Shown here: positions 1-6,670 of the stretch, piece after piece
Layout of the letters: each line of letters starts with the position of its first letter
Position numbering within the stretch: the first letter of the stretch is position 1
NCBI GenBank assembly: GCA_014378125.1
Contig: JACMOG010000496.1
Span: 1 to 7,816 of the forward strand
DNA from: Vitreoscilla sp.
Lineage (GTDB): Bacteria; Pseudomonadota; Gammaproteobacteria; Burkholderiales; Burkholderiaceae
DNA length: 7,816 nucleotides
Reading direction: 5' to 3'
Position numbers and translations under genes: made by a program
The notes under the pieces: model-generated
What the model saw: the letters and a program-made list of their open reading frames with translations, nothing else
Database searches by the model: none
What the model was told of the DNA's origin: nothing

Positions 1-1232
1 ATCTGGCGATCCCCCGGCTCGGAGGCCGTGATGATGAGCGAGTTGGCGGCCGTTTCGATCTGCACCTGGCCGCCGGTGGACGGACGCGCCGACGCGGCCA
101 CGGGCGTGGTCGATTGCGCGGACGCGCCGCCCGCGGTGCCGGACGTGCCCGAGGGCGCGTTCGGGTTCTGGGTGACGGTGGTGCGGCCGTCGCCGGTGGC
201 CGCTCCGCCGGTGCCGCCCGAGGGGCCGCCGCCGCCGTTGCCGGTGCTGCCGGCCGAGATCGCGGCGCGCAGCAGCTCGGCCATCTTCACGGCGTCCGAG
301 TTCTTCAGGTACACCACCCAGATGTTGCCGGCAGGGCCGCCGCCCGACGTGGGCTGGTCGAGCTTGTCGATGATGGACAGCGCCGCGGCCATGCGCGACT
401 GGCTGGACGCGCGCACGATCAGCGAGTTGGTGCGATTCTCCACGATCACCGAAGTGGCGCCGCTCTGGCCCTGCGCGCCCGGTACCGCGGCGCCAACGGA
501 GCCGTCGATCAGCTTCTGCACGGTCTGCACCACGTCGGAGGCCACCGCGTTCTTCAGCGGCACCACCTGCAGCTCGGAGCCGGCCGGCTGGTCGAGCGCG
601 GCGATGATCTTGGCCATGCGCTGCAGGTTGTCGGCGTAGTCGGTGATGACCAGCGAGTTGTTGCCCGGGCTGGCGTTGATCGTGTTGTTGGCGGTGATCA
701 GCGGACGCAGCACGGCCACCAGGTTGTTCGGGTTCTCGTAGTTGAGCTTGAAGATCTGCGTGAGCACCACGTCGCCGCGCTGCGACGGCGAGCCCACCGA
801 CACGGCGCTGGTCTGCAGCTTCGCGTCGGCCTCGGGCACCACCTTCAGGAAGCCACCCGACTCCACCACCGTGAAGCCCAGGCCACGCAGCGCCGACAGG
901 TAGTTGCGATAGGCCTCGCCCAGCGGCTGCGGCTTGTCGTTGTAGACGGTGATGTTGCCCTTGACGCGCGGGTCGACCAGGATGTCGCGGTTCAGCATGG
1001 CGCCGATGGCGCGCGAGACGGCATCGATGTCGGCGTTGACGAAGTTGGGCGTCACCATCTGGCTCCTGGCGCGCGAGGTGGGCACGGCGGCGTCGTCGGC
1101 GCTGGTGGTGGCGGCGGCCGGCGCGGTCTTGCGCGGCGCGGCCTGCAGGGCCGGGGTGAAGGACGAGGCGAGCAGGGCGATCGCGACGGAGGTCGCGTGC
1201 AGACGGCGGAGAGGAGAGACAGTTCGTTCCAT
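1..1232 (-). CDS. gspD: Type II secretion secretin GspD, N-terminal 410 codons (runs off left edge)
   Basis: Outer-membrane secretin that forms the exit channel of the T2SS; only the periplasmic half is visible. The protein opens with a Sec signal peptide (basic MERTVSPLRR, hydrophobic stretch about 13-25, probable cleavage after ALQA near residue 31). An Ala/Thr-rich linker follows, then an N0 domain (about 58-135, with NFVNADIDAVSRAI and ILVDPRVKGNITV). The repeated secretin N domains come next: N1 about 152-215 (NNTINASPGNNSLVITD), N2 about 219-293 (VIVENRTNSLIVRA) and N3 from about 303. N3 is interrupted by a Gly/Ser/Thr-rich insert at about 328-387 and resumes at VQIETAANSLIITA. The membrane beta-barrel domain must lie beyond the window. 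The ATG at 1232 starts two bases after the gspN stop, with a weak GGGTGA upstream, and gives a sensible signal peptide. Being last after gspN suggests gspE and gspF follow. Identification is firm. Confidence 0.96.
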   Translation of the reverse strand, partial: MERTVSPLRRLHATSVAIALLASSFTPALQAAPRKTAPAAATTSADDAAVPTSRARSQMVTPNFVNADIDAVSRAIGAMLNRDILVDPRVKGNITVYNDKPQPLGEAYRNYLSALRGLGFTVVESGGFLKVVPEADAKLQTSAVSVGSPSQRGDVVLTQIFKLNYENPNNLVAVLRPLITANNTINASPGNNSLVITDYADNLQRMAKIIAALDQPAGSELQVVPLKNAVASDVVQTVQKLIDGSVGAAVPGAQGQSGATSVIVENRTNSLIVRASSQSRMAAALSIIDKLDQPTSGGGPAGNIWVVYLKNSDAVKMAELLRAAISAGSTGNGGGGPSGGTGGAATGDGRTTVTQNPNAPSGTSGTAGGASAQSTTPVAASARPSTGGQVQIETAANSLIITASEPGDRQ

Positions 1233-1234
1233 GA

Positions 1235-2203
1235 TCACCCGATCGAGATGGCGGACAGCGCACCGTTGCGGCGTCCGATTAAGTTCAGCAAGTTGTCCAG
1301 CGCGGCCTCGGAGCCCGGGGCGGCCTTGGCCTCGGCGCGGATGCGCACGCCCGTGGCGCCGATCAGGCCGCGGCCCTTGATCTGCAGCGCGCCGTCGATG
1401 GTGGAGATCCACACCAGCGCGCGCGTGGCGCCGTCGCCCGGCCGGATCTGCGTGCTCGCATCCGGCTGGATCAGCACGCGGTAGGTGCCCAGCGAGTCGA
1501 GCGAGGTCAATCGCGACGAGGCCTGGCGGATCTCCACCTGCGTGCTGCCCAGTGTGCTCCAGTGTCCGCCCTTGAGCGCGAACGACAGGTCGCGCGTGGA
1601 CAGCGTGAGCACGCCGCCCGGATGGATGGTGTTCCACGGGAAGCCGCGGCCCTCGAGCCAGCCCATGGGCCATTGTCCCAGCGGCGTGGCGTTGGCCAGC
1701 GCGGCGGCGTCCTCGTCGGCGTTGGCCGGACGCGGCTTCGCGTCGGCGGCCTTGCCATGCTCGTCGGGCCCGATGACGTCCACCTGCCACGCGTCGAGCG
1801 TGCGACGCACGCTCACGTCCATGCCGTGCGCGAGGCAGCAGTCCTGCGTGAGGTGCAGCGCCACGCCGTTCCAGCGCGGGCGAACCTTCCATTCGAGGCG
1901 CGTGGGCAGCACCGAGGCGTCGTGGCTGCCCTGGCCGCCCGTGAGCACGGCGATGGCGCTGCCGCTCCACACGGTGCCCTCGGCCTCGGCCAGCAGGAAC
2001 TGGTCGCCGGTGGCGTTGGCCACGGCGTTGGCCAGCAGGCTGGCCGGCAGCGTCGCCACGACGCCCACCAGCAGGCCGATGACGGCGCCCACGATGGCCA
2101 GCCGGCGATGCCGCTGCAGCAGGCGCACCTGGCCCTCCACCGGTGGCGGCACGAAGGCCTGGCGGGCCTTGCCCTTGGTGGGACGCAGGCGGATGACGCT
2201 CAT
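1235..2203 (-). CDS. gspN: Type II secretion system protein GspN
   Basis: 322-residue accessory protein of the T2SS, present in some systems only and of uncertain mechanism. It has a basic cytoplasmic N-terminus, one membrane segment at about 35-52, and a periplasmic remainder. Features seen that match the GspN family are the EGTVWSGSA segment (about 75-83), a Cys-Cys pair at 122-123, LGTYRV (239-244), and a C-terminal LLNLIGRR segment ending in SAISIG. An Ala/Asp/Pro-rich stretch at about 146-172 looks like a disordered insertion. The ATG at 2203 lies seven bases after the gspM stop and has no clear Shine-Dalgarno sequence, so translation may depend on coupling to gspM. The stop is two bases before the gspD start. 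The family call rests on overall resemblance and on position between gspM and gspD. Confidence 0.88.
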   Translation of the reverse strand: MSVIRLRPTKGKARQAFVPPPVEGQVRLLQRHRRLAIVGAVIGLLVGVVATLPASLLANAVANATGDQFLLAEAEGTVWSGSAIAVLTGGQGSHDASVLPTRLEWKVRPRWNGVALHLTQDCCLAHGMDVSVRRTLDAWQVDVIGPDEHGKAADAKPRPANADEDAAALANATPLGQWPMGWLEGRGFPWNTIHPGGVLTLSTRDLSFALKGGHWSTLGSTQVEIRQASSRLTSLDSLGTYRVLIQPDASTQIRPGDGATRALVWISTIDGALQIKGRGLIGATGVRIRAEAKAAPGSEAALDNLLNLIGRRNGALSAISIG

Positions 2204-2210
2204 GAGTGGG

Positions 2211-2702
2211 TCACGAGTTCTGGCCCAGCGCCACGACCAGCGTGCCGTTGTAGCCGTCGCCGGCGCGGGTGAGGCTGGCCTCGATCGGGCGGGCGCGGGC
2301 GCCGCCGCGCGCCTGCATCAGCCACTTGCGGATGTCCTCGCCGTTGGCGCCGTTGAGCGACAGCACGGCGCGGTCGTTCTGCACCGAGAGCTTGCCCTTG
2401 CCACCCAGCTCGTCGGTGGCGGCCTTGAGCACCTGCTCGGCTACCGACTGCGGCACCGGCGGCAGCGCGCGCAACTGCTTGGCCTCGTTGGCGATGGACT
2501 GCATCTGCAGCAGATCGGCGTCGGCCTGCGCGCGCTGCGCCGGCGCGTCGTCCAGCGTCTGCCAGGCCGGGCGCACGAACACCAGCCAGACGAACAGGAA
2601 GGCCAGCAGCAGGCCGATGACGACCACCATCTGGCGCTCGCGTGCCTCGAGCTTGGCGAAGCGGGCCTGCCACTGGTCGCGGGTATCGGTGAGGGCGCTC
2701 AT
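2211..2702 (-). CDS. gspM: Type II secretion inner-membrane platform protein GspM
   Basis: 163-residue bitopic inner-membrane protein of the T2SS assembly platform, which in this family pairs with GspL and helps hold the GspE-GspL-GspF complex together. The short cytoplasmic N-terminus is charged (about 1-23). One strongly hydrophobic membrane segment covers about 24-43 and leads into the family-typical VRPAWQTL. A periplasmic coiled-coil-like region (about 48-80) follows, then a small ferredoxin-like domain (about 85-160). The length is normal for the family. The ATG immediately follows the gspL TAG stop with no gap, and a GGAG lies seven bases upstream inside the gspL end, so the start is well supported. 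GspM is poorly conserved in sequence, so topology and the location between gspL and gspN carry much of the call. Confidence 0.92.
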   Translation of the reverse strand: MSALTDTRDQWQARFAKLEARERQMVVVIGLLLAFLFVWLVFVRPAWQTLDDAPAQRAQADADLLQMQSIANEAKQLRALPPVPQSVAEQVLKAATDELGGKGKLSVQNDRAVLSLNGANGEDIRKWLMQARGGARARPIEASLTRAGDGYNGTLVVALGQNS

Positions 2703-3944
2703 CTACTTGCTCCGCGCCGACGGTTGGCGATGGCTCAGCACCAGCTTGCCGGTGCCCGACTGCACGTCGACGTTGGCGGCGCGCAGTTGCGTGGTGAATC
2801 GTTCGATCTCCTGCGGCGACCAGCCGGAGGCCGGCAACGTGAGGTGCCCGGGCTCGAACTTCAGGGTGTCGATGGGCGAGTGGCTCTGCGGCCAGGCCGA
2901 CTCGGCGGCCTGCAGCAGCGTCTCGATGTCGCCGTCGCCGGGGCGGCCGGCGGCCGCGCGCAGGATGTCGATCTCCTTGCCTGCCTGCGCGGCCGGCTCG
3001 TAGATGGACTTCACGTTGGGGAAGGCCTCGGCCACCAGCGTGGTGAGCGCCGCCTTCTTCGCGGCGAGGCGGCGCGTCTCCTGGAACGCGCGGATGTTGA
3101 GGCCCACCAGCGTGATCACCACCAGCGCCACCAGCCCGATGCGCGTGACGCGCCAGGCCGGGTCGAACGCGAAGCGGACGGCCAGGTCGCGCACCAGCTT
3201 CACGCCGCGGCGTTGCGGCACCAGGTCGAACTGCAGCAGGTTCCAGCCGGAACGCGCGGCGCGCAGCGCCTGTTCCTCGTCGGTGACCGAGGCCACGGGC
3301 ATGCCCACGAACTCGCTCGCGTCGAGCGCGGTCTCGGGCGTGGCCGTCCAGCGCACCACGGTGTCCTCGGGCAGCGCGGTGAGCAGCGCGCGCGAGATGG
3401 GGCTGGACAGCGGCACGCACAGCACGCCCGCGTCGTCGCGCCAGGCGAGCTGGGCGGGTTCGTCGGGGCCGCCCTCGCGGAAGGTGTGGCCGGCCACGCC
3501 CTGGTCGGGCCACCACGACGGCGTGGCGCGGTCGAGCGCCACGTTGCCGAACTCCAGCGCGTCGAGCTGCGTGCGCAGCCACGGGCGGTTGACCACCGCC
3601 ACCCAGTGCTCGGCGCCGGCCTTTGCGTCGGGCGCGACCGCCAGATGCACGTCGTCCTCGTCCTCGAGCAGGCCTTCCTCCATCACGCCGGTGAGCGCGG
3701 CGCGCAGGCGTGCGGCGGGCGCCTTGGGGATGCCGATGCGCTGGAACGAGACGTCGGCCGGGCGCAGCACCGCCACCACCAGCGCCGCGCGCGGCAGCGC
3801 CGCCGGCGTGGCGCGGCCGTGCTCGGTCACGCGCTGGCCGTCCACGCTCAGCACGTAGTCGAACTCGGCGGGCGCGACGTGGCCAGCGGTCGTCGGGGCG
3901 GCGAGCCGGGGCTGGGCGGCGAGCAGGATGATCAGCGTGGACAT
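2703..3944 (-). CDS. gspL: Type II secretion inner-membrane platform protein GspL
   Basis: 413-residue bitopic inner-membrane protein. In the family the cytoplasmic actin-like domain binds the ATPase GspE and the periplasmic domain pairs with GspM. Seen here: a cytoplasmic region about 1-265 beginning MSTLIILL, an acidic helix segment (about 89-99), the late NLLQFDL motif at about 235-241 typical of GspL, one membrane segment at about 267-284, a periplasmic helical region (about 285-335), and a C-terminal ferredoxin-like domain (about 340-405). The ATG at 3944 matches the usual GspL N-terminus but has no recognisable Shine-Dalgarno sequence. Unlike its neighbours, this gene is preceded by a 206-base non-coding gap, so it may have its own promoter. 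The stop abuts the gspM start. Function is inferred from family and context; the match is strong. Confidence 0.94.
   Translation of the reverse strand: MSTLIILLAAQPRLAAPTTAGHVAPAEFDYVLSVDGQRVTEHGRATPAALPRAALVVAVLRPADVSFQRIGIPKAPAARLRAALTGVMEEGLLEDEDDVHLAVAPDAKAGAEHWVAVVNRPWLRTQLDALEFGNVALDRATPSWWPDQGVAGHTFREGGPDEPAQLAWRDDAGVLCVPLSSPISRALLTALPEDTVVRWTATPETALDASEFVGMPVASVTDEEQALRAARSGWNLLQFDLVPQRRGVKLVRDLAVRFAFDPAWRVTRIGLVALVVITLVGLNIRAFQETRRLAAKKAALTTLVAEAFPNVKSIYEPAAQAGKEIDILRAAAGRPGDGDIETLLQAAESAWPQSHSPIDTLKFEPGHLTLPASGWSPQEIERFTTQLRAANVDVQSGTGKLVLSHRQPSARSK
2710..2713 (-). promoter_or_regulatory. Ribosome binding site of gspM
   Basis: GGAG on the minus strand, seven bases before the gspM ATG and lying inside the last codons of gspL. 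It is one of the few good Shine-Dalgarno sequences in this locus and fixes the gspM start. Confidence 0.6.
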
Positions 3945-3968
3945 GGATGGCGAAAGGCGAATTTACGG

Positions 3969-3986
3969 CCTGCCCGTGAAGGCAGG
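3969..3986 (-). other. Small hairpin in the gspL leader
   Basis: CCTGCC and GGCAGG form a six-base-pair stem around a six-base loop, about 25 bases upstream of the gspL ATG. No T-run follows on the minus strand, so it is not a classical terminator. It could shape the mRNA leader or be chance in GC-rich DNA. Confidence 0.3.
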
Positions 3987-4026
3987 GGCGCGGCCGCTCG
4001 GCAGCACCGCGGGGGCAAAGCGGGCT

Positions 4027-4032
4027 ATTGTG
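4027..4032 (-). promoter_or_regulatory. Candidate -10 box upstream of gspL
   Basis: CACAAT on the minus strand (four of six bases match TATAAT, and it resembles the ACAAT-type -10 boxes of betaproteobacteria). Transcription would begin near 4020 and give a leader of about 75 bases. No good -35 box is found 16-18 bases upstream (CCGGAA at 17), so the promoter would be weak or activator-dependent. Confidence 0.28.
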
Positions 4033-4035
4033 GCC

Positions 4036-4070
4036 TGTGACCGTGAACGTTCCGGCGACTTTGTGTCACA
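4036..4070. promoter_or_regulatory. Inverted repeat, possible operator upstream of gspL
   Basis: TGTGAC at 4036-4041 is repeated inverted as GTCACA at 4065-4070. The right arm is part of the odd palindrome TGTGTCACA (4062-4070), and the palindrome GAACGTTC sits between the arms at 4045-4052. The elements lie just upstream of the candidate gspL -10 box, where an activator would bind. The spacing does not fit a CRP site, and no regulator family can be named. Confidence 0.25.
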
Positions 4071-4150
4071 CGGTGCTGCGGGAAAACGCTCACGCCGGGC
4101 GTCGGGGCATGGGACGACCTCCCGTGATCGCGGTATCTGCGGGCCGGCCC

Positions 4151-5188
4151 TCACGTGGCGTCGGGCGGAATGCGCTCGCGGCGCAGCACCTGGATGGGCG
4201 CGAACTGATCCTTGCGGTAGACCACCGAGCGTTCGCGGACGACGTGTTGTTCGAGGCGCAGTTGGCCGTAGATCTCGAAGTGCTGGGACTTGAAGGCGGC
4301 CTGGAGGGGCGGGTCGCCATCGGGGATCTTGGGGCCGACGGCTCCGACACCATACGAAGTCCACGCCGCGGCCAGGCTGATGAAAGGATGGGTCTGGCGC
4401 GAGAGGATCATCTGCTGGGCCTGGGCCCGCGTGAGGCCCGGCACCGCGGCCATCAGCACCTCCGCCGGCGCGGTGTTCAGGTTGATGTTCGTGATCGCGG
4501 GCACCTCGCCGTTGGCCGGCGGCAGCAACTGCACGAAGGGTTGCAACTGCTTCAGCACCTTGGGGTCGATGCCGTACCAGGCGAGGTCTTCCAGCTGAAC
4601 GGGCATCAGCACGCTGTCGCCGGCCTGGCCGCCGCTGCTCGCCGCCTGCTGCGCGTCCCAACTGTTGCGCAGCCCCGAGCCGAGCGTGGTGGCGATGTCC
4701 GGCGCGATTCCGATGGCCGTGCAGAGGATCTTGAACCGGTTGATCTCGTCGAACTTGGCGTTGACTGCACCTCCGGCAGGTACCGCAGCAGGCACGACGA
4801 GGTTGTACAGGTTGTACTTGCTCTCGGCATCCGAGATCTGTCCCGACAGGTAGGCCTCGGGCCCGCCCTCCGCGTCGTGGTTGCCGTCGGCAGACAGGAA
4901 GCTCGACAGCTTGGTCTCCGCCAGCGGCGTGGCCCAGGGCTGGCCCAGGTCATCGTCCTGGTAGTTGTTGCGGATGGACGACTTGAGGATGAGGTTGCCC
5001 CAGTCGAGCGACGCGTTGAGCAACCACTCGGCCTGCGCGCGCGCGCGCTCCGCCGCCTCCACCTCGATGCCGCGCCACTGCAGCCACACCATGCTCGCGG
5101 CCAGCGTGGCCACCAGCGTCATGATCAGCAGCGCCAGCAGGAGGGCGGCGCCGGCCTGCCGGCCGCGACGGCGCAGGGGCTTCACCAT
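4151..5188 (-). CDS. gspK: Type II secretion minor pseudopilin GspK
   Basis: 345-residue large minor pseudopilin that caps the pseudopilus tip with GspI and GspJ in the periplasm. It has a basic leader (MVKPLRRRGRQAG), probable prepilin peptidase cleavage after Gly13, and a hydrophobic helix AALLLALLIMTLVATLAASM. It lacks the Glu5 of other pseudopilins, as is usual for GspK. The globular region has the family segments ISDAESKYNLYNL (118-130) and NINLNTAPAEVL (234-245), the latter in a helix-hairpin-helix-like part, and an alpha domain insert that makes the protein much longer than GspG-J. The ATG at 5188 is preceded by GGGAG at eight bases and overlaps the gspJ stop by seven bases; longer in-frame starts would lack a leader peptide at the N-terminus. 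It is followed by a non-coding gap. The call is firm. Confidence 0.95.
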   Translation of the reverse strand: MVKPLRRRGRQAGAALLLALLIMTLVATLAASMVWLQWRGIEVEAAERARAQAEWLLNASLDWGNLILKSSIRNNYQDDDLGQPWATPLAETKLSSFLSADGNHDAEGGPEAYLSGQISDAESKYNLYNLVVPAAVPAGGAVNAKFDEINRFKILCTAIGIAPDIATTLGSGLRNSWDAQQAASSGGQAGDSVLMPVQLEDLAWYGIDPKVLKQLQPFVQLLPPANGEVPAITNINLNTAPAEVLMAAVPGLTRAQAQQMILSRQTHPFISLAAAWTSYGVGAVGPKIPDGDPPLQAAFKSQHFEIYGQLRLEQHVVRERSVVYRKDQFAPIQVLRRERIPPDAT

Positions 5189-5829
5189 CGCGGCAGCTCC
5201 CGTTCGCGGGTGGGCTCGCCGTCGGCCACCTTCAGCGAGATGCGGATGCCGCTGGGCTGGATGGCCTGCACCTTCGTGCCGGGCGGCGTGTTCGGCGCCT
5301 GCGCCTGCGCGCCCTGCGTGGATTGCACGTTGTTCCAGCTGCAACCCGTGGTGGCCAGGTTCGCGGGGTTGCACAGGTAGACCTGGAACGAGTCGACGTT
5401 GTCGAGCACGCTGACGGCGTTGCCGCTGATCGAGTCCCATTGCTGGCTCTTCATCCACGCGTCGGTGAGCTCGGACATGTGGGTGAACGAGCCGCTGGCC
5501 CAACGCTGCCAGCCCCGGTCCTGCAGCGTCCAGAGCACCAGTTGCACGCCATCATTGGTGCGGCGCGCCACGCGCAGGGTGGCCCCGTCGAACATGATGG
5601 CCTGCGGCAGCACCTTGCTGTCGATGATCTGCGAGACGTCGTACTCGAACTGCGACATGCCCGTGTTGAGCTTGAGGGTGCGGTCGGTGGAGGCCTGCGC
5701 CGCGTCCTTGGCGCGCACCACGGCCTCGATGCCGCGGAAGGCCATGGCTGCCAGGATGGCCATGATCACCAGGGCGACCATCACCTCGATGAGCGTGAAG
5801 CCCGCCATCCTGGATGCGCGCTTGGCCAT
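5182..5829 (-). CDS. gspJ: Type II secretion minor pseudopilin GspJ
   Basis: 215-residue minor pseudopilin of the GspI-J-K tip complex. The leader MAKRASRMAG ends at the prepilin peptidase site, followed by the mature N-terminus FTLIEVMVALVIMAILAAMAF with Glu at position 5, then a periplasmic beta-rich domain. Family-like segments include FEYDVSQII (61-69) and the C-terminal IRISLKV (195-201). Two cysteines, 153 and 163, flank a short loop and could form a disulfide. A Gln/Ala/Pro-rich loop lies at about 170-185. The ATG at 5829 shares one base with the gspI stop (TGATG) and has a GGGG five to six bases upstream, so the pair is probably coupled. The C-terminus overlaps gspK by seven bases. 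Its length is typical. Confidence 0.95.
   Translation of the reverse strand: MAKRASRMAGFTLIEVMVALVIMAILAAMAFRGIEAVVRAKDAAQASTDRTLKLNTGMSQFEYDVSQIIDSKVLPQAIMFDGATLRVARRTNDGVQLVLWTLQDRGWQRWASGSFTHMSELTDAWMKSQQWDSISGNAVSVLDNVDSFQVYLCNPANLATTGCSWNNVQSTQGAQAQAPNTPPGTKVQAIQPSGIRISLKVADGEPTRERELPRW
5197..5201 (-). promoter_or_regulatory. Ribosome binding site of gspK
   Basis: GGGAG on the minus strand, eight bases before the gspK ATG and within the end of gspJ. It selects the start at 5188 over longer in-frame starts that would put about 100 residues ahead of the prepilin leader. Confidence 0.6.
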
Positions 5830-6188
5830 CAGTGCCCCATTACCGTGGAGATGGTGAGCAGCTCGCGGTCGTCGTCGTTGGCGACGATGGCGTCCACGCG
5901 GCGGAAGCTGGGGTTGGGCGTGGGCTGGACCTTGATGGTGCCCTTGAAGTTGCGGCTCAGCTGCACGCAGGTGAACGGCGTCTTGCCCACCGCCGGCAAC
6001 TGGCCGGACAGGCGCAGCTCGGTGAGCTGGTTGTCGGCGCACCACTGGGCCAGCACCACGTCGGACAGCCGCTGCGAGGTGTCCACCACCGAGCTGGCGG
6101 CGCGCGAGCCCGCGGCCAGCGAGATGGCCACGATGGCCAGCGCGACCATCACCTCGATCAGCGTGAAGCCTTGCGTGCGCGCCTTCAT
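5829..6188 (-). CDS. gspI: Type II secretion minor pseudopilin GspI
   Basis: 119-residue minor pseudopilin thought to start tip assembly with GspJ and GspK. The short leader MKARTQG precedes the cleavage site and FTLIEVMVALAIVAISLAAG with Glu5. The family-typical WCADNQLTELRL lies at 49-60; most relatives have a non-cysteine residue after the Trp. A second cysteine at 74 could pair with Cys50. The C-terminal part is a small beta domain ending ELLTISTVMGH. The ATG overlaps the gspH stop as ATGA, and the gspJ ATG overlaps its own stop by one base. There is no obvious Shine-Dalgarno sequence, consistent with coupling to gspH. Its length is normal for GspI. Confidence 0.95.
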   Translation of the reverse strand: MKARTQGFTLIEVMVALAIVAISLAAGSRAASSVVDTSQRLSDVVLAQWCADNQLTELRLSGQLPAVGKTPFTCVQLSRNFKGTIKVQPTPNPSFRRVDAIVANDDDRELLTISTVMGH

Positions 6189-6670
6189 TTGGCGGCCACC
6201 GCGGCGGCGGACGTGTCGATCTCGAACGGCGACAGGCCGTCGGTGCCCACGGCCAGCTCGCGCTCGCCCAGGTGCAGCACCACGCGCTGCGCGGGCAGCA
6301 GCGGCTCGGGGCCCAGGCGCAACTGCGGCTGGCCCACGATGGTGGCGGTGGTGTCGGAATCGAGCCAGCGCGTCGGAAGCTCCTTGGCGGCCAGCGCGGG
6401 CAGGCGGGTGAACTGGAAGCCGCCGGTGGCGAGCGGCTGCCAGCGCACCTCGGTGCCGACGATGCGCGATTGGGTGCGGGCGGTCTCGAGCAGCGCCGAC
6501 AGGCGGGCGCCTTCCTCCTCGAGCTTGCTTTGCGACCGGTCGCGCAGCACCACGGCGACCGCACCCGAGGCGACGGCCACGATCACCACGACGACCATCA
6601 GCTCCAGCAAGGTGAAGCCGGCCGCCGAGGCGCGGCGCCTACTCCCAGGAGCCGATGTCCGCGTCGTCAC
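6185..6670 (-). CDS. gspH: Type II secretion minor pseudopilin GspH
   Basis: About 161-residue minor pseudopilin located between the tip complex and the GspG shaft. After a basic leader ending SAAG come FTLLELMVVVVIVAVASGAVAV with Glu5, an amphipathic helix (SKLEEEGARLSALLETARTQS) and a beta-rich domain that ends near FEIDTSAAA. The ARLSALLETARTQSR segment is typical of GspH. No ATG lies close to the leader. The chosen start is the GTG at 6670, which gives an 18-residue leader and places the first 32 bases inside the end of gspG; an ATG at 6700 would give a 28-residue leader and has no better ribosome site. The stop overlaps the gspI ATG by four bases (ATGA). Identity is firm, the start is less so. 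Confidence 0.9.
   Translation of the reverse strand: MTTRTSAPGSRRRASAAGFTLLELMVVVVIVAVASGAVAVVLRDRSQSKLEEEGARLSALLETARTQSRIVGTEVRWQPLATGGFQFTRLPALAAKELPTRWLDSDTTATIVGQPQLRLGPEPLLPAQRVVLHLGERELAVGTDGLSPFEIDTSAAAVAAK

Larger units (their letters stand above)
3945..4150. other. Non-coding gap between gspK and gspL
   Basis: This 206-base interval is the largest gap in an otherwise tightly packed gene string. No plausible coding sequence was found on either strand. It holds a candidate -10 box for gspL, a small hairpin near the gspL start, an inverted repeat TGTGAC/GTCACA and an 8-base palindrome. No convincing terminator for gspK was seen. The gap probably marks a boundary between a gspGHIJK unit and a gspLMND unit, although read-through is equally possible. 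Confidence 0.55.

Noticed and set aside
2200..3582. A 460-codon minus-strand frame overlapping gspL and gspM in another phase.
   Set aside because: The product is Arg/Ala/Gly-rich low complexity and conflicts with two well-supported genes whose junction and ribosome site fit.
1485..4040. An 851-codon open frame on the plus strand, antisense to gspL-M-N.
   Set aside because: It is a product of high GC and third-position bias opposite real genes. Its translation is Arg/Ala/Gly/His-rich without domains, and the minus-strand genes are clear family members.
4092..4102. Stem-like ACGCC/GGCGT followed at a few bases by TTTT on the minus strand, considered as a rho-independent terminator for gspK.
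   Set aside because: The arms are separated by one base and cannot form a normal loop, and the T-run is short and offset by several bases.
4141..4150. The perfect palindrome GGGCCGGCCC right after the gspK stop, considered as a terminator.
   Set aside because: It has no loop and no following T-run on the minus strand, and short GC palindromes are expected by chance here.
5189..5503. A 105-codon in-frame extension upstream of gspK.
   Set aside because: It lies over gspJ, is low complexity, and would bury the prepilin leader; the ATG at 5188 has a good ribosome site.
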